Assembly (NCBI GenBank): GCA_049997955.1
Contig: JAEBDY010000007.1
Span: 1-64,000 of the forward strand
Length of the DNA stretch: 64,000 nt
Reading direction: 5' to 3'
Source: Umezawaea sp049997955
GTDB taxonomy: Bacteria > Actinomycetota > Actinomycetes > Mycobacteriales > Pseudonocardiaceae
The position numbers and the translations under genes are program-made. Shown here piece by piece: positions 33,644-42,439 of this stretch (position 1 is the stretch's first letter; every line of letters begins with the position of its first letter). The notes under the pieces were generated by a model. That model was not told the DNA's origin. It ran no database searches and worked only from the letters and a program-made list of their open reading frames with translations.

Positions 33644-34507
33644 TCAGCGGGCGTAGTCGTGGAAGCCCCGACCGCTCTTCTTGCCGAGCAGGCCCGCGTC
33701 CACCATCCGCAGCAGCAACGGCGGCGGGGAGTAGAGCGGCTCCTTGAACTCGTCGTACATCGACTCGGCGATGGCCTTCGTGGTGTCCAGGCCGATCAGG
33801 TCGGCCAGGCGCAGCGGGCCCATCGGGTGCGCGCAGCCCAGCACCATGCCGCTGTCGATGTCCTCCGCCGACGCGAAGCCGGATTCGAGCATCCGGATCG
33901 ACGACAGCAGGTAGGGGATCAGCAGGGCGTTCACCACGAAGCCCGCGCGGTCCTGGGACCGGATGACCTCCTTGCCCAGCACGGTCGTCACGAACTCGCG
34001 CGCCCGGTCCTGGGTCTCCTGCCCGGTCAGCAGCGACGGCACCAGCTCGACCAGCTTGAGCACCGGCACGGGGTTGAAGAAGTGCACCCCGATGACGTGC
34101 TCGGGACGGCTCGTGGCCATGCCCAGCTTCATGATCGGGATCGACGACGTGTTCGACGCGAAGATCGCGTCCGGGTCCTCCACGACCTTGTCCAGCGCCG
34201 TGAACACGTCCGTCTTGACCTGCTCGTTCTCCGCGACGGCCTCGACGACCAGGTTGCGGTCGGCGAAGTCGGCGATGTCGGTCGTGAACCGCATCCGGTC
34301 CAGCGAGGCGTCGCGGTCCTGTTCGGACAGCTTGCCGCTGCGCACGCCCCGGCCGAGCGAGGTCGCGATCCGCGACTTCGCGGCCTCGGTCGCGTCCAGG
34401 TTCACCTCGGCGATCAGGACGTCGAGGCCGGCACGCGCGCACACCTCGGCGATCCCGGAGCCCATGAGCCCGGAACCGACCACTCCCACACGTTGAATGT
34501 CACTCAC
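33644..34507 (-). CDS. 3-hydroxybutyryl-CoA / 3-hydroxyacyl-CoA dehydrogenase
   Basis: A 287-residue NAD(P)-dependent dehydrogenase of the FadB2/Hbd type. It has the Rossmann motif GVVGSGLMGSGIAEVCARAG at the N-terminus, ASNTSSIPI, GVHFFNPVPVLKLVE with the catalytic His, and the C-terminal domain with DRAGFVVNALLIPYL and HPMGPLRLADLIGLD. GTG 34507 places the glycine-rich loop at residues 8-13. It is a single-gene unit bracketed by hairpins. Likely in fatty acid beta-oxidation or C4 acyl-CoA metabolism. Confidence 0.95.
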   Translation of the reverse strand: MSDIQRVGVVGSGLMGSGIAEVCARAGLDVLIAEVNLDATEAAKSRIATSLGRGVRSGKLSEQDRDASLDRMRFTTDIADFADRNLVVEAVAENEQVKTDVFTALDKVVEDPDAIFASNTSSIPIMKLGMATSRPEHVIGVHFFNPVPVLKLVELVPSLLTGQETQDRAREFVTTVLGKEVIRSQDRAGFVVNALLIPYLLSSIRMLESGFASAEDIDSGMVLGCAHPMGPLRLADLIGLDTTKAIAESMYDEFKEPLYSPPPLLLRMVDAGLLGKKSGRGFHDYAR

Positions 34508-34525
34508 ACCGCGATCGTGCCAGGT

Positions 34526-34561
34526 CGTGGAACGGGGCGGGCGGGCCCGTCCCGTTCCACG
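34526..34561 (-). terminator. Hairpin terminator of the tachylectin-like gene
   Basis: Arms 34526-34542 and 34545-34561 form a long GC-rich stem with one G-T wobble, 7 nt beyond the stop of the minus-strand propeller gene and before the dehydrogenase start. The tail is not T-rich. Confidence 0.65.
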
Positions 34562-34568
34562 GGACCCG

Positions 34569-36464
34569 CTAGTCGTCCAGTGCGCGGTCGTACTCCGGCG
34601 CGGCCTGGTCGGGAGCCGTGTTGTACAGCTCCTCCACCACCACACCGGGGTGGACGTTGCGGAACACCAGCGACACCGAGCCGTCGGCGCGGGTGCCCAG
34701 CGTCGGGTCGACGACGGCCTTCACGTGCGACCCGGCGTCGTCCGCGTCCTCCAGGACCTCGGCCCACGGGCGGAACGTCGTGGCGCCGGCCGAGGTGTTG
34801 CCGGTCGTGTAGACCCGGCCCGCCGCGTCGCGCACCGCCAGTTCGACGCGGTCGCCGTAGCGGGTGATCGTGGGCGTGCCCACGGCCCAGACACCGGGCA
34901 GCACGACCCAGGGGCCGCCGGCGACCTGCACGTGGACGACGTCCGCGATGTCGCGGGCGGCGATCCACTGCTTGCCGTTGGAGAAGGTGGTGGCGGGCGT
35001 GCTGTCCGCGCCGAACGCGCCGAGGTCGACGAACTCGCCGGGCACGCCGTCCTCGTCCTGCCTGTACCGCACCACGGAGCCGATGGTGGTGCGCACCGCG
35101 ACCCACTCGCTGTCGTCGTCGCCGACCACGGCGGCCGCCGGGCCGACCAGGTTGGCGCCGCCGACCTTGCGCCACGCGCCGAAGTCGCCCTCGTCCTCGA
35201 CGCGCTTGGAGGCCCACAGCGCGCCGTCGGCGCCGACCGCGTACAGCGCGGTGCGGCCACCGGACCGCTTGACCGCCGCGGGCTCCGTCGGGAAGAAGCC
35301 GCCGAGGGAGGTGCCCAGCGCCGTGCCGCCGCCCCGCAGCACCTCGCTGTTTTGCGCGCCCGCGAAGAACTCCTCGGGCAGGTCGGGGTTCAGCACGCCC
35401 TGCGGCACGCCGTTCACGGAGGTGTTCGCGATGACCTGCTGGGTGAAGCCGGTGCCGTTGGCCTTCTCGGTCAGCTTGACCAGTTGGCCCGCGTTGTTAA
35501 CCCGGTACTGCACCAGCCGACCGGTGGAGGTCTCGGCGAGCGAACCGGCCGTGTTGAGCACCCGTGCGACCGGGGGACGCGCGGTCACGACGTGGTCGGC
35601 GCGCATGCAGGCGTTCGGGACCGCCATGACGTCCCGGTTGCCGCCCCACTGCGTGCCCACGACCCTGGCGGTCGGGCTCGGGGTCGTGTTGGTGTCCTGG
35701 TCGTAGCGGAACCAGTCCAGCTCGCCGTTGTCCGCGCGGATCCCGTAGACGATGTCGCCGCCGGGGGAGAAGGCGGTGGCGAACGCGCCCCAGCCGGAAC
35801 CCGACACGACTGGCTCGACGACCATCCGCTGCGAGGCGTGCTCGTAGCGGTAGCGGCGCAGTTCACCGGAGAAGAAGTCGCGTTCCAGGATCACGCCGGG
35901 CCCGGCGGCGGTGATCTCGCCGAACAGCAGGGGACCGGTCTTGCGCGCGTCCACGAGCCTGCCGGTGGAGTTGGGCAGCCACGGGCCGGGTTGGTCCACC
36001 CACACGCGCAGGCGGTTGTCGACGTCGACCGCGTACAGGTGGCCGAGCGAGTCGACGGTGATCCGGTCGCGCCACGCCTCGTCGACGTAGGCCTCCCAGT
36101 CGGTGCCGAGCACCTCGTAGATCAGGCCGCCGGGGAACACCGTCCAGCCGCCCGCGTCCGTGTAGCGGAAGCGGCGCAGTTCACCCGTGTCGGTGATGTT
36201 GAAGACGACCCCGTCCGGACCCGCGAAGGTGCGGCCGGTCCACGCCGAGCCGATCTGCGCGGACGCCCCCCACGTGGGCTGCCCCTCGGCGACGCCCGTG
36301 TGGTCGTGCTTCCACAGCGTGCCGTCGGTCTTGACCACCATGATCCGGGCCGAGGGGGCGCACGTGGCGCCCACGGCCTGTGCCGCGGGCGTCGCGACCA
36401 CGAGGCTCAGCGTGGTCGCGACCAGTCCGGCGGTGGTCAGCAGGGCGAGGTGTCTTGGTCTCAC
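34569..36464 (-). CDS. Secreted tachylectin-like beta-propeller protein
   Basis: A 631-residue exported protein. The signal peptide ends near AQA-VGA (about residue 30). The N-terminal half has tachylectin-2-like blades such as TGELRRFRYTDAGGW, SGELRRYRYEHAS and NGELDWFRYD, each with the Trp/Phe-rich turn. The C-terminal half has PLL-lectin-like repeats (TALYAVGADGALWASKRV, SEWVAVRTTIGSVVRY). Only the region around MRADHVV carries a second Cys, so disulphides are few. Probable carbohydrate-binding secreted protein; no catalytic domain is visible. Confidence 0.75.
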   Translation of the reverse strand: MRPRHLALLTTAGLVATTLSLVVATPAAQAVGATCAPSARIMVVKTDGTLWKHDHTGVAEGQPTWGASAQIGSAWTGRTFAGPDGVVFNITDTGELRRFRYTDAGGWTVFPGGLIYEVLGTDWEAYVDEAWRDRITVDSLGHLYAVDVDNRLRVWVDQPGPWLPNSTGRLVDARKTGPLLFGEITAAGPGVILERDFFSGELRRYRYEHASQRMVVEPVVSGSGWGAFATAFSPGGDIVYGIRADNGELDWFRYDQDTNTTPSPTARVVGTQWGGNRDVMAVPNACMRADHVVTARPPVARVLNTAGSLAETSTGRLVQYRVNNAGQLVKLTEKANGTGFTQQVIANTSVNGVPQGVLNPDLPEEFFAGAQNSEVLRGGGTALGTSLGGFFPTEPAAVKRSGGRTALYAVGADGALWASKRVEDEGDFGAWRKVGGANLVGPAAAVVGDDDSEWVAVRTTIGSVVRYRQDEDGVPGEFVDLGAFGADSTPATTFSNGKQWIAARDIADVVHVQVAGGPWVVLPGVWAVGTPTITRYGDRVELAVRDAAGRVYTTGNTSAGATTFRPWAEVLEDADDAGSHVKAVVDPTLGTRADGSVSLVFRNVHPGVVVEELYNTAPDQAAPEYDRALDD

Positions 36465-36614
36465 GTGAGTCCGTCCCCTAGTCGGGAGGGGACGTCGAGA
36501 AGCTGCCAGCTTCGGCCCCCAGACCTGGCGGGCAACACCATAACGCCTCTCGGCGGTCTCGGTGGTGCTTCTCCTTCTCCCGTGGGAAACGGCGGCGGAA
36601 CACCCTCGTGGCGG

Positions 36615-38063
36615 TCAGTCGTCGGACAGCTCGGACTCGGCCTGCCGGATGGCGGCGAACTCCTCCTCCGGGGCGGACGCGACCAGGCGGTGGCGGCTGT
36701 AGAACCAGAAGTAGCCGAGCGCGATGACGAAGATCCCCGCGGTGATGCCGGAGGCGAGCAGGTCGACCACGAACGTCGCCACCACGGCGGCGACGGCCAG
36801 CACGAGCGCCACGCCCGTGGTGATCGCGCCGCCGGGCGTGCGGTAGGGGCGTTCCAGGTTCGGCTCGCGGATCCGCAGCACGATGTGCGACACCATCATC
36901 AGCACGTACGACACGGCGGCGCCGAAGACCGCGATGTTGATCAGCAGCGCGCCGTCCTTGGTGGCCACCGCGAGGATGAAGCCGATGGTGCCGGGCACGA
37001 CCAGCGCGAGCAACGGCGTCTTGCGCTTGCCGGTCCGCGACAGCCAGCGCGGCAGGTACCCCGCGCGGGACAGCGCGAACAGCTGCCGCGAGTAGGCGTA
37101 GATGATCGAGAAGAAGCTGGCTACCAGCCCGGCGAGGCCGACGTAGTTCACCACCTGCGCCAGCAGGTTGTCGCCGCCGTACGCGGCCCGCACGGCCAGC
37201 GGCAGCGGGTTGTCCGCCGTCTTCAACGCCTCCGAGCCCGCGCCGCCGGGCGTGACCACGAGGATCAGCGCGGCGAACACCAGCAGCGCCGCCATGGCCG
37301 CGAGGATGCCGCGCGGCATGTCCTTCTTCGGGTCGCGCGCCTCCTCGGCGGCCAGCGGAACCCCTTCCACCGCCAGGAAGAACCAGATCCCGTACACGAG
37401 CGCGCCCAGCACGCCCGCGAACCCGTAGGGCAGGAACGCGCTGGCCCCGACCGCGTCCGTCGGCACGATGTCGAACAGCCGGTCCGCGTCGAACTTCGGG
37501 ATCATCCCGACGACGTAGGCGAGCAGCGCGACCACGGCGACACCGGTGATCACGAACATCACCCGCAGCGCCTCGCCCACGCCGTACGCGTGGATGCCGA
37601 TGAACACGGCGTAGCAGACCAGGTAGACCGGCCACGAGTTCGTGAGGCCGAACAGCCCCAGCGTCTCCACGTAGCCGCCGATGAAGATCGAGATCGCGGC
37701 GGGCGCGATGGCGTACTCGATCAGGATCGCGACGCCGGTGGCGAACCCGCCCAGCGGGCCCAGCGCGCGGCGGGCGAACCCGTAGCCCGCGCCCGCGACC
37801 GGCAGCGCCGCGGCCAGCTCGGCCAGGCCGAACACCATGCAGGTGTACATGGTCGCCATCAGGACCGTGGCGACCAGCAGACCACCCCAACCCCCTTGCG
37901 CCAGGCCGAAGTTCCAGCCCGCGAAGTCTCCGGAGATGACGTACGAGACGCCGAGGCCGGCCAGGAGGACCCAGCCCGCCGCACCCCGCTTCAGCTGCCG
38001 GTGCTCCAGGTAGTCCTCGCCCACCTTCTGGTAGGCCACGTGCTTGCGTCCCTCGGCGGCCAC
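36615..38063 (-). CDS. Ethanolamine permease-type amino acid/polyamine/organocation transporter
   Basis: A 482-residue APC-family transporter with about 12 membrane segments. The N-terminus (YLEHRQLKRGAAGWVLLAGLG then YVISGDFAGWNFGLAQGGWGG) and the helix-3 region GAGYGFARRALGPLGGF match the ethanolamine permease branch. GTG 38063 has GGGAG upstream. It is divergent from the gamma-glutamyl ligase gene at 38250 and likely imports its amine substrate. Ethanolamine is the best guess; other short amines are possible. Confidence 0.88.
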   Translation of the reverse strand: MAAEGRKHVAYQKVGEDYLEHRQLKRGAAGWVLLAGLGVSYVISGDFAGWNFGLAQGGWGGLLVATVLMATMYTCMVFGLAELAAALPVAGAGYGFARRALGPLGGFATGVAILIEYAIAPAAISIFIGGYVETLGLFGLTNSWPVYLVCYAVFIGIHAYGVGEALRVMFVITGVAVVALLAYVVGMIPKFDADRLFDIVPTDAVGASAFLPYGFAGVLGALVYGIWFFLAVEGVPLAAEEARDPKKDMPRGILAAMAALLVFAALILVVTPGGAGSEALKTADNPLPLAVRAAYGGDNLLAQVVNYVGLAGLVASFFSIIYAYSRQLFALSRAGYLPRWLSRTGKRKTPLLALVVPGTIGFILAVATKDGALLINIAVFGAAVSYVLMMVSHIVLRIREPNLERPYRTPGGAITTGVALVLAVAAVVATFVVDLLASGITAGIFVIALGYFWFYSRHRLVASAPEEEFAAIRQAESELSDD

Positions 38064-38174
38064 GGCACTCCCTATTGGATTACGGGGTAGTCCTTTGACA
38101 GGCACTTGAGAGTGGTCCCGGTCACGTGGGAGTGTCAAGCGTCCAAACGCGTGTCTAGCTGCGTAACGCTTGCG

Positions 38175-38220
38175 TTGACACGGCTGTTGCGTCCGTGTAG
38201 CAATGGTCCTCAATGGTTCC
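38175..38220 (+). promoter_or_regulatory. Promoter and 10-bp direct repeat upstream of the gamma-glutamyl ligase gene
   Basis: TTGACA (38175-38180) is followed after exactly 17 bp by TAGCAA (38198-38203), a good housekeeping-type promoter. Overlapping and following the -10 is a tandem repeat, CAATGGTCCT CAATGGTTCC (38201-38220), which sits where a repressor would block transcription. The encoded FadR-family regulator at 42439 is the obvious candidate ligand-responsive binder, but this is inference. Confidence 0.55.
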
Positions 38221-38249
38221 GCATTAGACCTTTAGGGAAGGGAACCTGG

Positions 38250-39611
38250 ATGCACAGCGAGGGCATGCTCAGCGTGGACGAACTCCGCTCGCAGGTGGAG
38301 GCGGGCGCGATCGACACCGTGCTGGTCGCCATCGTCGACATGCAAGGCCGCTTGCAGGGCAAGCGGTGCGCCGCGCGGTACTTCGTCAACGAGGTGCTGT
38401 CGCACGCCACCGAGGGCTGCAACTACCTGCTCGCCGTGGACGTCGACATGAACACCGTCGGCGGCTACGCGATGTCCTCGTGGGACACCGGGTACGGCGA
38501 CTTCGTGATGCGCCCCGACCTGAGCACGCTGCGCCGGGTTCCGTGGCAGCCCGGCACCGCGCTGGTGATGTGCGACGTGCAGTGGGAGACCGGCGACCCG
38601 GTCACCGCATCGCCCCGGCAGGTCCTGCGCCGCCAGCTCGACCGGCTCGCCGAGCGCGGCCTGCGCGCGTTCGTGGGCACGGAGCTGGAGTTCATCGTCT
38701 TCAACGACACCTACGAGCAGGCCTGGGACAAGGCGTACCACCGGCTCCAGCCCGCGAACCAGTACAACGTCGACTACTCGATGCTGGGCACCGGCCGGAT
38801 CGAGCCCCTGCTGCGCGACATCCGCAACAGCATGGAGGGCGCGGGGATGCAGGTCGAGTCGGCCAAGGGGGAGTGCAACCCCGGCCAGCACGAGATCGCG
38901 TTCCGCTACACCGAGGCGCTGGCCACGTGCGACAACCACAGCATCTACAAGAACGGCGCCAAGGAGATCGCCGCGAACCACGGCAAGAGCCTGACGTTCA
39001 TGGCGAAGTACAACGAGCGCGAGGGCAACTCGTGCCACATCCACCTGAGCCTGCGCACCGACGACGACCAGCCCGCGTTCGCCGGTGACGAGCCGCACGG
39101 GTTCTCCAAGCTCATGGAGCACTTCCTCGCCGGGCAGCTCGCCCACCTGCACGAGCTGACGTACTTCCTCGCGCCGAACATCAACTCCTACAAGCGGTTC
39201 GTGCCCGGCAGCTTCGCGCCCACCGCCATCGCCTGGGGCCGCGACAACCGGACGTGCGCGCTGCGCGTGGTCGGCCACGGCCAGTCGCTGCGGTTCGAGA
39301 ACCGCGTGCCGGGCGGCGACGTGAACCCGTACCTGGCCGTCGCCGCGCTGATCGCGGCGGGGCTCAAGGGCGTGGACGCCGAACTGGCGCTGGAGGAACC
39401 GTTCTCCGGCAACGCCTACAGCTCCGGCCGCGACACCGTGCCGACGACGCTGCGCGGCGCGGCGGACGCGCTGGCGGGCAGCGCGCTGGCCCGCGAGGCG
39501 TTCGGCGACGACGTGGTCGACCACTACCTCAACGCGGCGAAGGTCGAGCTGACCGCCTTCGACGCGGCCGTCACCGACTGGGAGAGGGTCCGTGGCTTCG
39601 AACGGCTCTGA
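38250..39611 (+). CDS. Glutamine synthetase-like gamma-glutamyl ligase (GlnA4-like)
   Basis: A 453-residue GS-fold ligase. Family segments are FVGTELEFIVFNDTYE, SAKGECNPGQHEIAF, EGNSCHIHLSLR, NSYKRFVPGSFAPTAIAWG, RVVGHGQSLRFENRVPGGDVNPYL. It lacks the adenylylation loop of GlnA, and the order of neighbours (amidohydrolase, aldehyde dehydrogenase, SDR) resembles the Streptomyces glnA4 locus, whose product is a gamma-glutamylethanolamide synthetase. ATG 38250 has AGGGAAGGG upstream. Predicted reaction: glutamate + ATP + ethanolamine (or another amine) to gamma-glutamyl amide. A polyamine substrate is the main alternative. Confidence 0.85.
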   Translation: MHSEGMLSVDELRSQVEAGAIDTVLVAIVDMQGRLQGKRCAARYFVNEVLSHATEGCNYLLAVDVDMNTVGGYAMSSWDTGYGDFVMRPDLSTLRRVPWQPGTALVMCDVQWETGDPVTASPRQVLRRQLDRLAERGLRAFVGTELEFIVFNDTYEQAWDKAYHRLQPANQYNVDYSMLGTGRIEPLLRDIRNSMEGAGMQVESAKGECNPGQHEIAFRYTEALATCDNHSIYKNGAKEIAANHGKSLTFMAKYNEREGNSCHIHLSLRTDDDQPAFAGDEPHGFSKLMEHFLAGQLAHLHELTYFLAPNINSYKRFVPGSFAPTAIAWGRDNRTCALRVVGHGQSLRFENRVPGGDVNPYLAVAALIAAGLKGVDAELALEEPFSGNAYSSGRDTVPTTLRGAADALAGSALAREAFGDDVVDHYLNAAKVELTAFDAAVTDWERVRGFERL

Positions 39612-40302
39612 GGCACGGCCCCTGATCGGGCTCACCACCTACCTCGAACCGGTGCGCTTCGGCCTGTGGGACACCAGAGCCGCCGTGCTGCACCAGACCT
39701 ACGTCGACTGCGTGCGCGCGGCCGGGGGCAACCCCGTGCTGCTGCCGCCCGGCGGGGACTGGCGGCCCGAGACGGTCGGCTGGCTCGACGGGCTGGTGAT
39801 CAGCGGCGGAGCGGACGTGAACCCCGCGGCCTACGGGCAGGAGCCGGGGCCGCTCACCGACGAGCCCCGGCAGAGCCGGGACGACTCAGAGTTCGCGCTC
39901 GTCCACGCGGCCCTGGAACTGGGCCTGCCCCTGCTCGGCGTGTGCCGCGGCATGCAGGTGCTCAACGTGGCGCTCGGCGGCACGCTGCACCAGCACGTTG
40001 AGGGGCACGTCAAGAGCCCCGGCGTGTTCGCCGAGACGGACGTCGACGTGGTGCGCGGCAGCGCCCTGGCCGGGATCGTCGGCGAGCGGACCGCCGTGCT
40101 GTGCCACCACCACCAGGCGCTCGACGCGCTCGGCGCCGGTCTGCGCGCGGTCGCGACGGCGCCGGACGGGATCGTCGAAGGGGTGGAGCTGGAGGGCTCG
40201 GGCTTCGCGCTGGGAGTGCAGTCGCACCCGGAGCAGAACATCGAGGACGTGCGGCTGTTCGCCGCACTGGTGCTGAAGGCGAAGGAGAGGGCCTGCAGGT
40301 GA
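39592..40302 (+). CDS. Gamma-glutamyl-amine hydrolase, class I glutamine amidotransferase-like (PuuD-like)
   Basis: A 236-residue amidase with the nucleophile elbow LLGVCRGMQVLNVALGGTLHQ, GLVISGGADVNPAAYG, and C-terminal GVQSHPEQ carrying the catalytic His-x-Glu. PuuD-type enzymes release glutamate from gamma-glutamyl amides. GTG 39592 overlaps the ligase gene by 20 nt, and its stop overlaps the next gene (GTGA). It would remove the glutamyl group after oxidation of the amine end. Confidence 0.92.
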   Translation: MASNGSEARPLIGLTTYLEPVRFGLWDTRAAVLHQTYVDCVRAAGGNPVLLPPGGDWRPETVGWLDGLVISGGADVNPAAYGQEPGPLTDEPRQSRDDSEFALVHAALELGLPLLGVCRGMQVLNVALGGTLHQHVEGHVKSPGVFAETDVDVVRGSALAGIVGERTAVLCHHHQALDALGAGLRAVATAPDGIVEGVELEGSGFALGVQSHPEQNIEDVRLFAALVLKAKERACR

Positions 40303-41672
40303 CCAGCACGTTCGACGTGATCAACCCGGCGACCGAGGAGGTGGTGCGCAGCATCGGACTCACCTCGGTCGAGGAGACCGACGCGGCCATCGCGCGCGCA
40401 CGGGAGGCGTTGGTGTCGTGGCGATCCGTCACGCCCGCGGACCGCGGACGGCTGCTGCGCCGGTTCGCCGACGCCGTGGACGGGGCGGTCGAGGAGCTGG
40501 CCGCGCTGGAGGTGCTGAACTCCGGGCACACCATCGGCAACGCCCGCTGGGAGGCGGGCAACGTCCGTGACGTCCTGCACTACTACTCGGCCGCGCCGGA
40601 ACGCCTGTTCGGCAGGCAGATCCCGGTGGCGGGCGGCGTCGACATCACGTTCCACGAGCCGCTCGGCGTCGTGGGCGTGATCGTGCCGTGGAACTTCCCC
40701 ATGCCGATCGCGGGCTGGGGCTTCGCGCCCGCGCTGGCGGCGGGCAACACGGTGGTGCTCAAGCCCGCCGAGCTGACCCCGTTGACCGCGATCCGGCTCG
40801 GCGAGCTGGCCCGCGAGGCGGGCATCCCGGAGGACGTGTTCCAGGTCCTGCCCGGCAAGGGCGCCGTGGTGGGGAACAGATTCGTGACGCACCCGGCCGT
40901 GCGCAAGGTCGTGTTCACCGGGTCGACCGGCGTCGGCAAGCAGGTCATGGCGGGCTGCGCGGACCAGGTGAAGCGGGTGACCCTGGAACTGGGCGGCAAG
41001 TCGGCGAACATCGTGTTCGCGGACTCGGACCTGGAGCGGGCCGCGGCCACCGCGCCCTACGGCGTGTTCGACAACGCGGGCCAGGACTGCTGCGCGCGGT
41101 CGCGGATCCTGGTGCAGGACAGCGCGTACGACCGGTTCATGGAGCTGCTGGAGCCCGCGGTCAAGGGCGTCGTCGTCGGCGCGCCCGGCGACGAGAAGAC
41201 CGAGATGGGGCCGCTGATCTCCGCCGCCCACCACGCCAAGGTGTCGTCGTACGTGCCGTCCGACGCGCCCGTGGCGTTCCGCGGCTCGGCTCCCTCCGGG
41301 CCCGGCTACTGGTTCCCCCCAACGGTTCTGGCCCCCGTCTCGCCGACCGACCCGGCCGCCGTCGAGGAGATCTTCGGCCCGGTCGTCTCGGTGCTGCGGT
41401 TCACCGACGAGGCCGACGCCGTGAGGTTGGCCAACGACAGCGAGTTCGGCCTGTCCGGCTCGATCTGGACCCGCGACGTCGGCCGCGCGCTGCGCGTCTC
41501 CCGCGGCGTCGAGGCCGGGAACCTGTCGGTCAACTCGCACTCGTCCGTGCGCTACTCCACGCCGTTCGGCGGGTTCAAGCAGTCCGGCCTCGGCCGCGAG
41601 CTGGGACCGGACGCGCTCGACTCGTTCACCGAGACCAAGAACGTGTTCATCTCTTCCGAGGAGCAGAACTGA
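40299..41672 (+). CDS. Aldehyde dehydrogenase (PuuC/betaine-aldehyde type)
   Basis: A 457-residue NAD(P)-dependent ALDH with VIVPWNFPMPIAGWG, FTGSTGVGKQVM, the active-site Glu in VTLELGGKSANIVF and the catalytic Cys264 in GQDCCARSR. It probably oxidises the gamma-glutamyl aldehyde intermediate to the acid before PuuD cleavage. It overlaps puuD-like and SDR genes by 4 and 1 nt. Confidence 0.92.
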   Translation: MTSTFDVINPATEEVVRSIGLTSVEETDAAIARAREALVSWRSVTPADRGRLLRRFADAVDGAVEELAALEVLNSGHTIGNARWEAGNVRDVLHYYSAAPERLFGRQIPVAGGVDITFHEPLGVVGVIVPWNFPMPIAGWGFAPALAAGNTVVLKPAELTPLTAIRLGELAREAGIPEDVFQVLPGKGAVVGNRFVTHPAVRKVVFTGSTGVGKQVMAGCADQVKRVTLELGGKSANIVFADSDLERAAATAPYGVFDNAGQDCCARSRILVQDSAYDRFMELLEPAVKGVVVGAPGDEKTEMGPLISAAHHAKVSSYVPSDAPVAFRGSAPSGPGYWFPPTVLAPVSPTDPAAVEEIFGPVVSVLRFTDEADAVRLANDSEFGLSGSIWTRDVGRALRVSRGVEAGNLSVNSHSSVRYSTPFGGFKQSGLGRELGPDALDSFTETKNVFISSEEQN

Positions 41673-42439
41673 TGGTACGACGGCTCGAAGACCGCGTCGC
41701 GGTCATCACCGGTGGCGGCAGCGGCATCGGGCTTGCGTCGGCTCGCAGGCTGGCGTCGGAGGGCGCGCGGATCGTGATCGTCGACGTCGACCGCGAGGCG
41801 GGGGAGGCGGCCGCGAAGGAGGTCGACGGCAAGTTCCACCGGGTCGACGTGACCAACGAGGAGGACGTGCGCTCGCTCTACGCGGCCGTGCACGGGATGC
41901 ACGGGCGGATCGACATCGCGTTCAACAACGCGGGCATCTCGCCGCCCGAGGACGACTCGATCCTGACCACCGGCATCGAGGCGTGGGAACGGGTCAACCG
42001 GGTCAACCTCACGTCGGTCTACCTGTGCTGCAAGTACGTCATCCCGTACATGCTGGACGCGGGCAAGGGCTCGGTGATCAACACGGCGTCGTTCGTCGCC
42101 ACGATGGGCGCGGCCACCTCGCAGATCGCCTACACCGCCTCGAAGGGCGGCGTGCTGGCGATGAGCCGCGAACTCGGCGTCCAGTTCGCCCGCGAGGGCG
42201 TCCGGGTCAACGCCCTGAGCCCCGGACCGGTGAACACCCCGCTGCTCAAGGAGCTCTTCGCCAAGGACGCCGAACGCGCGGCCCGGCGGCTCGTGCACGT
42301 GCCGCTCGGCCGGTTCGCCGAACCCGAGGAGATCGCGGCCGCGGTGGCGTTCCTGGCCAGCGACGACTCCTCGTTCATGACCGCGTCGAACTTCCTGGTC
42401 GACGGCGGCATCTCCGGCGCCTACGTGACGCCCTTGTAA
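41672..42439 (+). CDS. Short-chain dehydrogenase/reductase
   Basis: A 255-residue classical SDR: cofactor loop TGGGSGIGLASA (about 14-25), an Asp at the end of beta-2 (IVIVDVDRE) indicating NAD preference, NNAG, Ser and YxxxK in SFVATMGAATSQIAYTASKGG, and FLVDGGISGAYVTPL at the end. With the ligase and ALDH it could oxidise the alcohol end of gamma-glutamylethanolamide to the aldehyde; this step is inferred from operon position. Confidence 0.9.
   Translation: MVRRLEDRVAVITGGGSGIGLASARRLASEGARIVIVDVDREAGEAAAKEVDGKFHRVDVTNEEDVRSLYAAVHGMHGRIDIAFNNAGISPPEDDSILTTGIEAWERVNRVNLTSVYLCCKYVIPYMLDAGKGSVINTASFVATMGAATSQIAYTASKGGVLAMSRELGVQFAREGVRVNALSPGPVNTPLLKELFAKDAERAARRLVHVPLGRFAEPEEIAAAVAFLASDDSSFMTASNFLVDGGISGAYVTPL

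Noticed and set aside
34497..38090. 1197-codon plus-strand open frame across the propeller and permease genes
   Set aside because: It spans two well-supported minus-strand genes and their gap, with shadow-type composition and no start signal.
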